From contig NZ_CADO01000005.1 in assembly GCF_000285275.1 (NCBI RefSeq), forward strand, positions 1-64,000: DNA of 64,000 nucleotides, written 5' to 3'. This DNA is from Acetobacter pasteurianus subsp. pasteurianus LMG 1262 = NBRC 106471 (GTDB taxonomy: Bacteria; Pseudomonadota; Alphaproteobacteria; Acetobacterales; Acetobacteraceae). The notes under the pieces are model-generated. The model was given only the letters and a program-made list of their open reading frames with translations, did no database searches and was not told where the DNA came from. Positions within the stretch are counted from its first letter, which is position 1, and each line of letters starts with the position of its first letter. Positions 17,359 through 26,317 of this stretch are shown here, in pieces. The position numbers and the translations under genes are program-made.

Positions 17359-20300
17359 GATCTTTCCTCATAACTATCCAGAAAATTTTGTAGTTTGTGT
17401 ATTTGGGATTGGTTCGCCATGTCACGGATAAATTGTATATCTTCTGAATCAGAGTCATCTATTTTATCAAGCAGGCGCACTATACCAGCAACATGTCCAA
17501 TCCTAGATAAACGACGTAATTCAGAAAGATCTTTTCCATGTAAAGTTTTATGTAAAATATGTGATTCTTTAGAAGAATTTTGAGTAAGCGTTAGGTTGTT
17601 AAGTGTTTGACCTATTAGAAGAAGAAGGTCAGGTATGGAAACAGGTTTAGATAGAATGCTATTACATAATCCCTCACGGTTATTTCCTAAAGAGGTTTGT
17701 TCATCAGCAGAAATTACAAGTATAGTGGAATGATGATTTATGCTTTTACGTAGATGACGTGCCAGTTCCCATCCGTTCATACCCGGCATATTGATATCTA
17801 TAAGAAAAATATCGATCTGCATATGTTGTGCAATTTCAAGGCATTCCTGGCCACTTCCTGCAGAATATATAAGGAAGCCAAAAGGTTCTAGAATATCATT
17901 TATCATTCCGCGATGGACACTGTCATCATCAACTACAAATACAGTTGGGCGCCTGCTTCCTTCATGTACAAGAATATTGCATGTAGACGGCGGATTTTCT
18001 TTTGATTCTGTTTGTGAAAGCATAAGACGTACACGACAGGTTGTGCCTTGTCCGACTGTACTTTTGATGGTGAATTCACCCCCCAATATCTGAACAAGAA
18101 GGCGTGTTATTGTCAGACCTAGGCCGGTTCCTTGAATTCGATGGGAGTCTGGGTGTGAACTTCTTTGAAAAGGCTCTTGAATCCGTTCTATATCGGAATC
18201 TGGTATTCCTATTCCTGTATCCCTAATTTCAAAAGTTGCAATTTCCATGTTCCATCGAACAGAAAATGATACGGATCCACTAGGGGTAAATTTTATGGCG
18301 TTTGACAAAAGATTAATGAGAATTTGTCGTAGTCTCCTTTGGTCTGTCATAACGTATTCTGGAAGATTTTCTGGTATATCTTCAATAAAAACAAGTTTTT
18401 TATTATTTACCTGGAACCGTAGCATTCCGGTTAGATGTTTTAAAAATTCTTGAAAATTTATTTTTTCGTGTAGAATATCGAGACGACCAGCTTCTATTTT
18501 AGAAATATCAAATAAACCTTCAATCAGGCCGCTTAAGTGTTCTGCACTTCGTTGAATAACTTTTAAACCTTCATTCTGCTTTTCTGTAGCAAGCATTTTA
18601 TTTTCTAAAAGGTAAGCATATCCCATAATAGAATTAAGAGGTGTACGAATTTCGTGACTAACACCTACCATAAAACGACTTTTTGAGAGATTAGCTGCTT
18701 CTGCACGTTCTTTAGCTTTTTTCAGTTCTTGGTCTGTGCGTTTATGCGCCAGTATTTCTTTCATAAGAAGCCGGGTCTGAAACCTGTTTTCATTTTCTGC
18801 CGCACGATAACTGCGTTGGCTGAGGACTAAAAACCATGCAATTACAGTTAAAGGTGCACTGAGAAGAAAGAATGTTTTCCAGAAAATAATTGAAAGCTGG
18901 TAGGATGAAATATACGGAAAATTTACAATATTCTGGTAAAGAGCATATAAAATAATACCTGTACAAAAAAGAAGTGCAGAAAAAATAAGAAAATAACGGC
19001 CGATAACACCAGATATATGGAAAGCGAGAGATCGCGGTAGAAAGCTGTATGCTACTTTTTTGATTTGTCCTGTTAGCCGTGTTGTTTCCGGTTTGCAGGC
19101 ATCATGGCAACGAGAGTCTAGTGTACAGCATAATGAGCAAATAAAACCTGTATAGACAGGGCAGAAAGCGATATCTTCTTGTTCGAAGGTATTTTGACAG
19201 ACTACGCAAACACAATGTTTTTTTTCGTTTTGAAGGGAAAGTGGAGAGCGAGCTAGATAATAACGTCCTTCAGTAAGCCAGCCGATCAGAGGTACCAGCA
19301 AAAAGGATGTTGTTAAGCCCATAAAAGGTGAAAATGCGGATAATGTGTTACCAAATACCCCTGTGTAACTTGCTGCGGCTATAAGAAGGCCGCCTGTCAT
19401 GCTGCCCATGCCTACGGGGTTAATATCGTAAAGATAGGCGCGGCGAAATTCGATGCCTTTTGGGCTGAACCCAAGCGGTTTATTAATAATCAGATCAGAT
19501 GTAAGCGCTCCTATCCATGAAGCAGCAATTGTTGAGTGTAGAAAAAGCATGTGTACTATCGTGCTATAAACATCCATCTCCATTAAAAGCAAACCGAGCC
19601 CAACATTGAATATAACCCATACAATGCGCCCAGGGTGACTGTGTGTCATGCGGGAGAAAAAATTGGACCATGCAATAGATCCTGCATAAGCATTTGTTAT
19701 ATTGATTTTTAACTGCGACAGCACGATGAAAATGATCGCGAGTGCAAAAGCAAAACCATGAATAGATGTTACCTGCTGGAAGGCGAGGAGATACATGGTT
19801 GTGGGTTGCTGTGCTTCTGTGGGTGGCACACCGTGAATGATGGCTATCCATGCTAAAAACATGCCTGCAAGAATTTTTAACCCACCGGGAAAAATCCAGC
19901 CGGCCCCACATACAAGCAGAACGGCCCACCATGTCCATTTTTGTCGTGGTTGTTGAGGTAACGGAAGAAAGCGAAGAAAATCTGCCTGTTCCCCAATTTG
20001 GGTAATAACAGAAAAGATAATTGAGAGAGCCCCGCCAATTCCAGCTAACTCCAGAACAGGAAGTTCATGATAGCCAGCGTAATGCATCCAGTTGGTTACA
20101 GGGGCAGGGTGTTTCCATGCAATAACCAGAAAAGGAAGTAACTGCAGGATAAGCCATGGTGCAACCGTCCATCTCTGAAAACGGCTTATTAAAGTAAAAC
20201 CTTTGGCAACAATAGGAATGATAACAAGCGCAGAAAATATATAGCCGAGCCAGAGAGGAATACCCAGACACATCTTGAGTATATCGGAAAGAATCGCACC

Positions 20301-20699
20301 TTCTATGGCAAAGAATATGAAGGTGAATGATGCATAGATGAGAGAGGTGAGGGTTGAGCCAATGTAACCAAAGCCAGCACCACGTGTAAGCAGATCCAGA
20401 TCTATACCAAAACGTGAAGAATAATAGCTGATGGGAAGGCTCAACAGAAAGATGAGCACAACACCTAATAGCAACGCCAAGCAGGCATTGGGGAAACCAT
20501 ATTTTAAAAAGACGATGCCGCCAATCATTTCAAGAGCGAGAAAGGACACGCCCCCGAAAGCCGTATTCGCAACGCTGAGGGGAGACCATCGCCGAGCAGC
20601 TGCGGGTGTAAAGCGCAGGGCATAGTCTTCCATTGTTTCATCTGCGACCCACCGATTATAAGTGCGGCGCGATCTGATAATTCGTTGATGTGGGAACAT
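17355..20699 (-). CDS. NCS1-permease-fused hybrid sensor histidine kinase
   Basis: 1,114-residue inner-membrane sensor. Residues about 30-480 form a complete purine/cytosine permease-like (NCS1) transporter with about twelve hydrophobic segments. Residues about 490-535 hold a cysteine-rich knuckle (C-x-C-x2-C, C, C-x2-CC, C, C). Two more TM segments follow (about 565-590 and 605-630). The kinase core has the H-box VSHEIRTPLNS (His near 682), N-box LRQILINLLSNAIKFTP, and G-boxes DTGIGIPDSD and GTGLGLT. A receiver domain near 915-1030 has Asp in DIFLIDINMPGMNGW. A helical tail of about 80 residues lacks a clear Hpt histidine. The ATG at 20699 has GGGGAG 4 nt upstream, better than the GTG at 20711. 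It overlaps the LuxR regulator gene by 4 nt and is divergent from urtA, so it probably senses an amide, urea or related nitrogen compound through the permease domain. Confidence 0.92.
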   Translation of the reverse strand: MFPHQRIIRSRRTYNRWVADETMEDYALRFTPAAARRWSPLSVANTAFGGVSFLALEMIGGIVFLKYGFPNACLALLLGVVLIFLLSLPISYYSSRFGIDLDLLTRGAGFGYIGSTLTSLIYASFTFIFFAIEGAILSDILKMCLGIPLWLGYIFSALVIIPIVAKGFTLISRFQRWTVAPWLILQLLPFLVIAWKHPAPVTNWMHYAGYHELPVLELAGIGGALSIIFSVITQIGEQADFLRFLPLPQQPRQKWTWWAVLLVCGAGWIFPGGLKILAGMFLAWIAIIHGVPPTEAQQPTTMYLLAFQQVTSIHGFAFALAIIFIVLSQLKINITNAYAGSIAWSNFFSRMTHSHPGRIVWVIFNVGLGLLLMEMDVYSTIVHMLFLHSTIAASWIGALTSDLIINKPLGFSPKGIEFRRAYLYDINPVGMGSMTGGLLIAAASYTGVFGNTLSAFSPFMGLTTSFLLVPLIGWLTEGRYYLARSPLSLQNEKKHCVCVVCQNTFEQEDIAFCPVYTGFICSLCCTLDSRCHDACKPETTRLTGQIKKVAYSFLPRSLAFHISGVIGRYFLIFSALLFCTGIILYALYQNIVNFPYISSYQLSIIFWKTFFLLSAPLTVIAWFLVLSQRSYRAAENENRFQTRLLMKEILAHKRTDQELKKAKERAEAANLSKSRFMVGVSHEIRTPLNSIMGYAYLLENKMLATEKQNEGLKVIQRSAEHLSGLIEGLFDISKIEAGRLDILHEKINFQEFLKHLTGMLRFQVNNKKLVFIEDIPENLPEYVMTDQRRLRQILINLLSNAIKFTPSGSVSFSVRWNMEIATFEIRDTGIGIPDSDIERIQEPFQRSSHPDSHRIQGTGLGLTITRLLVQILGGEFTIKSTVGQGTTCRVRLMLSQTESKENPPSTCNILVHEGSRRPTVFVVDDDSVHRGMINDILEPFGFLIYSAGSGQECLEIAQHMQIDIFLIDINMPGMNGWELARHLRKSINHHSTILVISADEQTSLGNNREGLCNSILSKPVSIPDLLLLIGQTLNNLTLTQNSSKESHILHKTLHGKDLSELRRLSRIGHVAGIVRLLDKIDDSDSEDIQFIRDMANQSQIHKLQNFLDSYEERS

Positions 20700-20811
20700 G
20701 CGTCTCCCCACGACACTATGAACGCTTCCAGCTCAGCTTGGACCAGAAATGGGTTGGATGTATAGTAAATAACGATTTCGAAATGAAAAGAGTTTTTTCA
20801 AGACACCATTG

Positions 20812-20830
20812 TACGTCAATCGACGTATGG
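20812..20830. promoter_or_regulatory. Predicted operator, copy 2 (TACGT-N6-ACGTA) upstream of urtA
   Basis: Nineteen-base element TACGTCAATCGACGTATGG, 17 of 19 identical to the element between porin and amiF and with the same inverted repeat spacing. It lies in the divergent region between the hybrid kinase gene and urtA, 80 nt before the preferred urtA start. It is a candidate site for the adjacent LuxR-type regulator. Confidence 0.65.
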
Positions 20831-20909
20831 TGAACACATGCCTACTTTCCGACAGTCACGCTATTGCCATGGAGTGTATCGGCACTCGCAGCCAAAGGTA
20901 GTAGCTCTT

Positions 20910-22175
20910 ATGCCTGACAAAAAAACTCATCTTTTAAAATTGCAAGCTAGCCGTCGTCAGATGCTTACTGGCCTTTCGGCGCTTTCTCTCAGTCCTTTCC
21001 TGTCTCGTGTTGCATATGCAGATGCTCCATCGACCGCTGCGGTCAATACGACGGGACTGGCAGTTACAGATGATACTGTTACCGTTGGAATCCTGCATTC
21101 CATTACAGGCACTATGGCGCTGAGCGAGATCGGATCGGTTGAAGCAGAGAAGTTGGCCATTGCGCAGATTAATGAAAGTGGTGGCGTTCTGGGTCGGAAA
21201 ATCAAGTTTATTCAGGAAGATGGTGCAAGCGACTGGCCAACTTTTGCAGAGAAGGCGCGCAAGCTTCTTGAAAATGACAAATGCGCATCTGTTTTTGGTT
21301 GTTGGACTTCTGCATCTCGCAAAGCTGTTTTGCCCGTATTCGAGCAGTATAATGGATTGCTTTACTACCCGACTTTTTATGAGGGGCTCGAACAGTCACG
21401 TAACGTGATCTACACCGGGCAGGAAGCTACGCAGCAAATTCTTGCTGGTCTTGACTGGATCAGCAAGGAAAAGAACGCAAAAACATATTACCTTTTGGGA
21501 TCTGATTATATCTGGCCTCGAACAGCCAACAAGATCGCTCGGAAACATATTGAGAATCACCTTAAGGGATCCCGTGTTGTAGGTGAAGAATATTTCCCAC
21601 TAGGAGATTCTCAATTCAATTCCGTCATCAATAAAATCAAACTCATGAAGCCCGATGTGATTTATGCGATCATTGTAGGTGGATCGAATGTAGCTTTTTA
21701 CAAGCAGCTCAAGGCCGCTGGGTTGGATTTATCAAAGCACAATCTAATGACCATTTCTGTTACTGAAGACGAAATTCTCGGTATCGGCGGTGAAAATATT
21801 GCGGGAGCCTATGCATGTATGAAGTATTTTCAAAGCATTGATACGCCTGATAACAAAAAATTTGTTGCGGCTTTCAAGAAAATGTGGGGCGAAAAAAGTG
21901 TGATTGGGGATGTCACACAGGCGGCTTATTTAGGGCCATGGTTATGGAAACTTGCTGTTGAAAAAGCGGGAACTTTCGATATCAGCAAGGTTATTGATGC
22001 TTCTCCTGGGGTGGAGTTCAAAAACGCTCCAGAAGGTTACGTACGTATTCATAAAAATCATCATCTATGGAGTAAAACACTGGTTGGGCGTGCACGTACA
22101 GATGGCCAGTTTGATGTGATTTATGAAACGCCAGAGCTGATGGAGCCTAATCCGTTCCCTGTTGGGTATCAGTAA
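20910..22175 (+). CDS. urtA: UrtA-type urea/short-chain amide ABC transporter substrate-binding protein
   Basis: Periplasmic type I binding protein of the UrtA/FmdD/AmiC group, 421 residues from the ATG at 20910. It carries a twin-arginine signal (SRRQMLTGLSALSL then AYADA), so it is exported folded by Tat. The mature part begins VTVGILHSITGTMALSE and includes the characteristic EDGASDWPTFAEKARKLL and FGCWTSASRKAVLPVFE segments that line the ligand pocket in UrtA. An earlier ATG at 20838 is in frame but would overlap the regulatory palindrome region and lengthen the signal. Neither start has a strong ribosome-binding site. First gene of urtABCDE. With formamidase nearby and no urease in the window, short amides are as plausible a substrate as urea. 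Confidence 0.92.
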   Translation: MPDKKTHLLKLQASRRQMLTGLSALSLSPFLSRVAYADAPSTAAVNTTGLAVTDDTVTVGILHSITGTMALSEIGSVEAEKLAIAQINESGGVLGRKIKFIQEDGASDWPTFAEKARKLLENDKCASVFGCWTSASRKAVLPVFEQYNGLLYYPTFYEGLEQSRNVIYTGQEATQQILAGLDWISKEKNAKTYYLLGSDYIWPRTANKIARKHIENHLKGSRVVGEEYFPLGDSQFNSVINKIKLMKPDVIYAIIVGGSNVAFYKQLKAAGLDLSKHNLMTISVTEDEILGIGGENIAGAYACMKYFQSIDTPDNKKFVAAFKKMWGEKSVIGDVTQAAYLGPWLWKLAVEKAGTFDISKVIDASPGVEFKNAPEGYVRIHKNHHLWSKTLVGRARTDGQFDVIYETPELMEPNPFPVGYQ

Positions 22176-22229
22176 GCTGCAGCGGACATTGTTTGTTCAT
22201 TTTCTCCCCTCATCAGGAGATTCTTGATT

Positions 22230-23156
22230 ATGCTTTCGGGATACTCATTTAATGATCTGGCATCTATCTTTGTTATGCAAAGTTTTGCTGGACTCATATT
22301 ATTTTCAGTTTTTCTCCTGATGGCATTGGGTCTGGCCATCGTTTTTGGCCAGATGGGTGTGATCAATATGGCCCATGGGGAGTTTATGATCCTTGGTGCT
22401 TATACCACGTATGTCTGTTCCTATATTTTTGCGCAGTGGATGCCAGCTCTGTTTGGCCTGTATTTTTTTATTGCAGTTATTTTGTCCTTTATCGTTGCAG
22501 GTGCTGTAGGCATGTTTCTGGAATGGTCATTAATACGTTTTCTCTATAAAAGGCCATTGGATACACTTCTTGCAACGTGGGGAGTGAGTTTAATCTTGCA
22601 GCAGATTTTTCGTTCAACTTTTGGGGCACGCGAAGTCGGGGTAACGCTTCCTGATTGGATGATGGGATCATGGAACCTTAGTGAGACTATTCAGATTCCT
22701 ATCAATGGCATGATTGTGATTGCTATTACATTGCTAATTACCATTGTAATTTACGGTCTTCTTTACAAATCTGGATGGGGTAAGCAGGTGCGGGCTGTCA
22801 TGCAGAACCGAACCATGGCTGGTGATGTGGGAATCAATACGGAGCGGGTTGATCGTTTTACATTTGGCTTAGGTTGCGGTGTGGCGGGCGTAGCTGGCGC
22901 GGCTTTCACCATGATTGGTTCCACAAGCCCTACGGCTGGTCAGCAATATATTGTGGATACATTTCTTGTAGTTGCATTTGGTGGCACAGAAAGTCTGGGT
23001 GGCACAATTGCATCTGCATTCAGTATCTCTCAAGCACGCTCTATACTCGAATTTTTCCTAAGTGGCTCCATGGCGCAAGTTCTGGTTTTGCTCACTGTCA
23101 TCGGTATTCTCATGCTGCGCCCACAGGGTTTGTTTGCCCTCAAAGTTCGTCGTTAG
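22230..23156 (+). CDS. urtB: UrtB-type ABC transporter permease
   Basis: 308-residue inner-membrane permease of the branched-chain amino acid/urea (LivH/UrtB) class with about eight TM segments. Recognisable features are FGQMGVINMAHGEFMILGAY near the N-terminus and FVGFGGTESLGG-like VVAFGGTESLGGTIA toward the C-terminus. The ATG at 22230 is 9 nt after AGGAGA and is preferred over the TTG at 22224, which is only 3 nt away. It lies 54 nt after urtA and 11 nt before urtC, as in other urt operons. It pairs with UrtC to form the membrane channel for urea or amides. Confidence 0.94.
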   Translation: MLSGYSFNDLASIFVMQSFAGLILFSVFLLMALGLAIVFGQMGVINMAHGEFMILGAYTTYVCSYIFAQWMPALFGLYFFIAVILSFIVAGAVGMFLEWSLIRFLYKRPLDTLLATWGVSLILQQIFRSTFGAREVGVTLPDWMMGSWNLSETIQIPINGMIVIAITLLITIVIYGLLYKSGWGKQVRAVMQNRTMAGDVGINTERVDRFTFGLGCGVAGVAGAAFTMIGSTSPTAGQQYIVDTFLVVAFGGTESLGGTIASAFSISQARSILEFFLSGSMAQVLVLLTVIGILMLRPQGLFALKVRR

Positions 23157-23167
23157 GAGAAGGAAAC

Positions 23168-24283
23168 ATGCTCTCGCTTCAGAACCGCAAGGATATTCTT
23201 TTTCTTTCAATTCTGGCTGCCATTCTCCTAATTGTATTGCCAATGGGGTTGGATGCGTTCCGCCTTAATCTTATTGGCAAATATCTTACTTATGCTTTTG
23301 TCACGATAGGTTTGGTTGCATGCTGGGGTGATTCAGGAATTCTTAGTCTTGGTCAGGGAATATTCTTTGGGCTTGGTGGGTACTGTATGGCCATGTTCCT
23401 GAAGCTTCAGGCTTCTACGTTGGAGGCTACGAAGAACCAGTCTACACCGGGTATTCCAGACTTTATGGATTGGAACCAGATTACGGCGTTGCCGTGGTTC
23501 TGGAAGCCATTTCATAGTCTATCTTTTTCGCTTATTGCAATGATGGTAATTCCAGCAGTTCTTGCTGTTGTTATTGGCGCAGCAATGTTCAAACGTCGTG
23601 TTGGTGGAACATATTTTGCAATTATTACGCAAGCAATTGCATCTGTTTTGACTATCCTTATTGTTGGGCAGCAAGGATATATTGGCGGTGTAAATGGTAT
23701 TACGGACCTTCGTACGCTTGATGGATGGGATATTCGCACAGACCATGCAAAATATATTCTATACTATGCAGGTGTTGTTTTGCTTTTAGCTTGCCTGCTT
23801 TTGTTACGTTTTGTACGCAAAAGTAAACTTGGCCGTATTCTGCGTGCAATGCGAGATCAGGAGGATCGTGTAAGATTTTCTGGTTATAATGTTGCAAATT
23901 TTAAAATATTTATTTTTGCATTGGCCGCCGCTATGGCTGGGATTGGTGGAGCTCTCTTCACGCTGGAAGTAGGGTTTATGTCCCCAACATTTGTTGGCAT
24001 TGTGCCTTCTATTGAAATGGTTATTTACTGTGCTGTGGGTGGTCGCAATTCATTGGTTGGCGCCGTGTATGGTACGCTTTTAGTAAACTGGGCGCGGACA
24101 AGTTTTTCAGAGTCATTTCCTGAAATATGGACATTTGCAATGGGAGGTTTGTTTATTGCAATTGTTCTTTTTTTGCCTGGCGGGTTAGCTAGCCTTTATC
24201 AGAATTATATTGATCCATATGTCTGCCGTATTCTAAAGGGGAATGGTAGGCAAACCTCTCATACTGTAGATAAAGCAATATAA
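23168..24283 (+). CDS. urtC: UrtC-type ABC transporter permease
   Basis: 371-residue LivM/UrtC-class permease. The start is the ATG with AGGAGAAGGA just upstream; the longer open frame reaching back into urtB is not coding. Hallmarks are GDSGILSLGQGIFFGLGGY near residue 55, GQQGYIGGVNGITDL mid-protein and the cytoplasmic coupling region KLGRILRAMRDQEDRVRFSGY. It is partner of UrtB. The C-terminus ends in a short hydrophilic tail after the last TM segment. Spacing to urtD is 11 nt. Confidence 0.94.
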   Translation: MLSLQNRKDILFLSILAAILLIVLPMGLDAFRLNLIGKYLTYAFVTIGLVACWGDSGILSLGQGIFFGLGGYCMAMFLKLQASTLEATKNQSTPGIPDFMDWNQITALPWFWKPFHSLSFSLIAMMVIPAVLAVVIGAAMFKRRVGGTYFAIITQAIASVLTILIVGQQGYIGGVNGITDLRTLDGWDIRTDHAKYILYYAGVVLLLACLLLLRFVRKSKLGRILRAMRDQEDRVRFSGYNVANFKIFIFALAAAMAGIGGALFTLEVGFMSPTFVGIVPSIEMVIYCAVGGRNSLVGAVYGTLLVNWARTSFSESFPEIWTFAMGGLFIAIVLFLPGGLASLYQNYIDPYVCRILKGNGRQTSHTVDKAI

Positions 24284-24294
24284 GGGGATGTGCG

Positions 24295-25041
24295 ATGACT
24301 ATACAGAATGATCCTCTACTTTCTGTTGAAAACCTCAGTGTATCTTTTGATGGTTTTAAAGCCGTTGATGACCTCTCTTTTCAGCTAGAAAAAGGAGAAA
24401 TTCGGGTCATAATCGGCCCAAATGGTGCAGGAAAGACAACAGTTCTGGATTTGATTTGTGGGCGGACGAAAGCTACATCAGGATCAATCCAGTTCGAAGG
24501 GCGTGAACTCACCAGGTTGAAAGAATACGATATTGTTCGGGCCGGGGTGGGGCGTAAATTTCAAACGCCATCTGTCTATGAAGATCTTACAGTTTTTGAA
24601 AATCTTGAAATATCCTATCCATCAGGGCGAAGTGTTTTTGAGGCACTGTTTTTTAGACGAAATAAGGAAATAATCGATAGAATAAAAGAAATTTCTGAAA
24701 TGATTTTTCTTGATAACCAGTTGGATAGAAAAGCTGCGGATCTGAGTCATGGTCAGAAGCAGTGGCTAGAAATAGGAATGTTATTGATTCAAGATCCTGC
24801 ACTCTTGATGTTGGATGAGCCTGTTGCAGGTATGACCGTAAGCGAACGTGTGCGCACGGCAGAACTTCTTCAGCGTATTATTCAATCGCGGTCAGTTCTT
24901 GTCATTGAACATGATATGGGGTTTGTCGAAAAAATAGCCCATCGTGTTACGGTTCTTCATCAGGGACGTATTATTTCAGATGGCTCCATGGAGCATGTAA
25001 AAAATGACCCAAAAGTTGTGGAGGTGTATCTTGGACACTAA
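24295..25041 (+). CDS. urtD: UrtD-type ABC transporter ATP-binding protein
   Basis: 248-residue cytoplasmic ATPase of the LivG/UrtD type. Walker A is GPNGAGKTT, the signature is DLSHGQKQWLEIGM (the LSHGQKQWLEI variant is typical of UrtD), Walker B is LLMLDEPVAGM and the switch histidine is in VIEHDM. It powers UrtBC together with UrtE. The last 11 nt overlap the start of urtE. Confidence 0.95.
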   Translation: MTIQNDPLLSVENLSVSFDGFKAVDDLSFQLEKGEIRVIIGPNGAGKTTVLDLICGRTKATSGSIQFEGRELTRLKEYDIVRAGVGRKFQTPSVYEDLTVFENLEISYPSGRSVFEALFFRRNKEIIDRIKEISEMIFLDNQLDRKAADLSHGQKQWLEIGMLLIQDPALLMLDEPVAGMTVSERVRTAELLQRIIQSRSVLVIEHDMGFVEKIAHRVTVLHQGRIISDGSMEHVKNDPKVVEVYLGH

Positions 25042-25774
25042 ATCAGACAATGATGTCATGAATATACCAGCGCTAGGTACTCCACTTTTGGATGTACGGG
25101 GTTTACATGTGGCTTATGGGGCCAGTGAAGTTTTACATGGCGTTGATCTAAAGATTGGGCATGGTGAGATTGTGGTTCTTATGGGGCGTAATGGCATGGG
25201 AAAAACAACTCTCATGAAATCGCTTATTGGCAATCTTCCTATTCGTGAAGGTAGTATTTTTCTTGATGGTAAGCAGATTACCTACCTACCTGCTTATAAG
25301 CGTGTTGAAGTCGGCTTGGCCTATGTTCCTCAAGGGCGCATGATATTCCCTACCATGACGGTAAAGGAAAATATTGAAACAGGATTATTTGTTCGTGGGG
25401 AAAAGTCTGTTCCTGAAAATTTGTATGATATTTTCCCAGTTTTGAGAGAAATGGGATCACGAAGAGGGGGTAATCTTTCAGGTGGGCAACAACAGCAACT
25501 TGCAATTGCCCGTGCTTTAGCAACTCGCCCCAAGGTTCTTTTGCTGGATGAACCAACAGAAGGCGTACAACCTTCTATCATTCAGGAGATGGCGCATACT
25601 TTGAAAAAAATTCGTGATAATAGTGGGCTGAGTATTATGGTGTCAGAGCAAGTTCTAAGTTTTGCCCTTGATATTGCAGATCGTATTTTGGTTATTGAAG
25701 GTGGAAATATTGTACATCAGACAACAAAAGCGAATGTTGATGTTGATTTGCTTACTCGGTTTTTGTCTGTTTAG
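25031..25774 (+). CDS. urtE: UrtE-type ABC transporter ATP-binding protein
   Basis: LivF/UrtE-class ATPase with Walker A GRNGMGKTT, signature NLSGGQQQQLAIARAL and Walker B VLLLDEPTEGVQPS (the TEGVQPSIIQ run is characteristic of UrtE). A TTG at 25031 follows GGAGGTG at 25020-25026 and overlaps the urtD stop, giving 247 residues. The ATG at 25058 is an alternative that removes 9 residues and fits the family start better in length. Last gene of the operon; a hairpin with a T-rich tail follows. Confidence 0.93.
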   Translation: MDTKSDNDVMNIPALGTPLLDVRGLHVAYGASEVLHGVDLKIGHGEIVVLMGRNGMGKTTLMKSLIGNLPIREGSIFLDGKQITYLPAYKRVEVGLAYVPQGRMIFPTMTVKENIETGLFVRGEKSVPENLYDIFPVLREMGSRRGGNLSGGQQQQLAIARALATRPKVLLLDEPTEGVQPSIIQEMAHTLKKIRDNSGLSIMVSEQVLSFALDIADRILVIEGGNIVHQTTKANVDVDLLTRFLSV

Positions 25775-25817
25775 AAAATTTTTAATATTTTTCCGTACAG
25801 TAAACCAAGATGAAACG

Positions 25818-25848
25818 TCTGCCTTTATTTAGGCAGAGGTTTGTTTTG
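25818..25848 (+). terminator. Terminator of the urt operon
   Basis: Seven-bp inverted repeat TCTGCCT / AGGCAGA with a TTATTT loop, followed by a T-rich stretch (GGTTTGTTTTGT). It lies 44 nt after the urtE stop. Confidence 0.7.
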
Positions 25849-26057
25849 TATCTTCTTAGTTGTGTCATAGACAAGAACATAATCGGTACCGATGAGGTGT
25901 CTTTTCAGCGTAATGTTGTTTGAGGGAGAAAACTATTGAATATTCTTATTGTTTTTTCCATGATGTGCAGAAATTTATTTTTCTATATTTGAATTTTGAG
26001 GTGTTCCATAATTTTTTCGGTAATTCCATGCTGAATAAGCCGCATCCACGGGTAGAG

Positions 26058-26317
26058 AGAGTCGTCTAGAGTGATTCACCATGCTCTTGCAAGTAAGTGT
26101 CGGCCAGTAAAAGATTTTCTTCTGAGTTGTGAAGGTCATGTCGGTGGAACAGCTGCCGATAACCGTCTGTTTGTGGGAGCGGTTTTGTATCGTTACCATG
26201 CCAGCATTCCTTGGCGTAACCTGCCTGTCCATTTTGGTGACAAGAAAAACGTCCACTGGCGACTGTGTCTCTGGTGCGAAAGTGCCGTAATCGAACGGAT
26301 TTTTCGGCATCTGAGGA
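26058..26317 (+). mobile_element. Fragment of an IS5-family (IS1031-like) transposase inserted in a dead integrase
   Basis: Plus-strand reading from about 26125 gives TAADNRLFVGAVLYRYHASI, PWRNLPVHFGD and ESAVIERIFRHL, the N-terminal domain of IS5-group transposases common in acetic acid bacteria. Only the first about 75 residues remain and no catalytic DDE domain is present. The right boundary is sharp at about 26318, where minus-strand integrase sequence starts. The left boundary near 26058 is estimated. An inactive remnant. Confidence 0.65.

Noticed and set aside
22874-23167. N-terminal extension of urtC into urtB
   Set aside because: The family start and a strong ribosome-binding site are at 23168. 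The extension reads over urtB in another frame.
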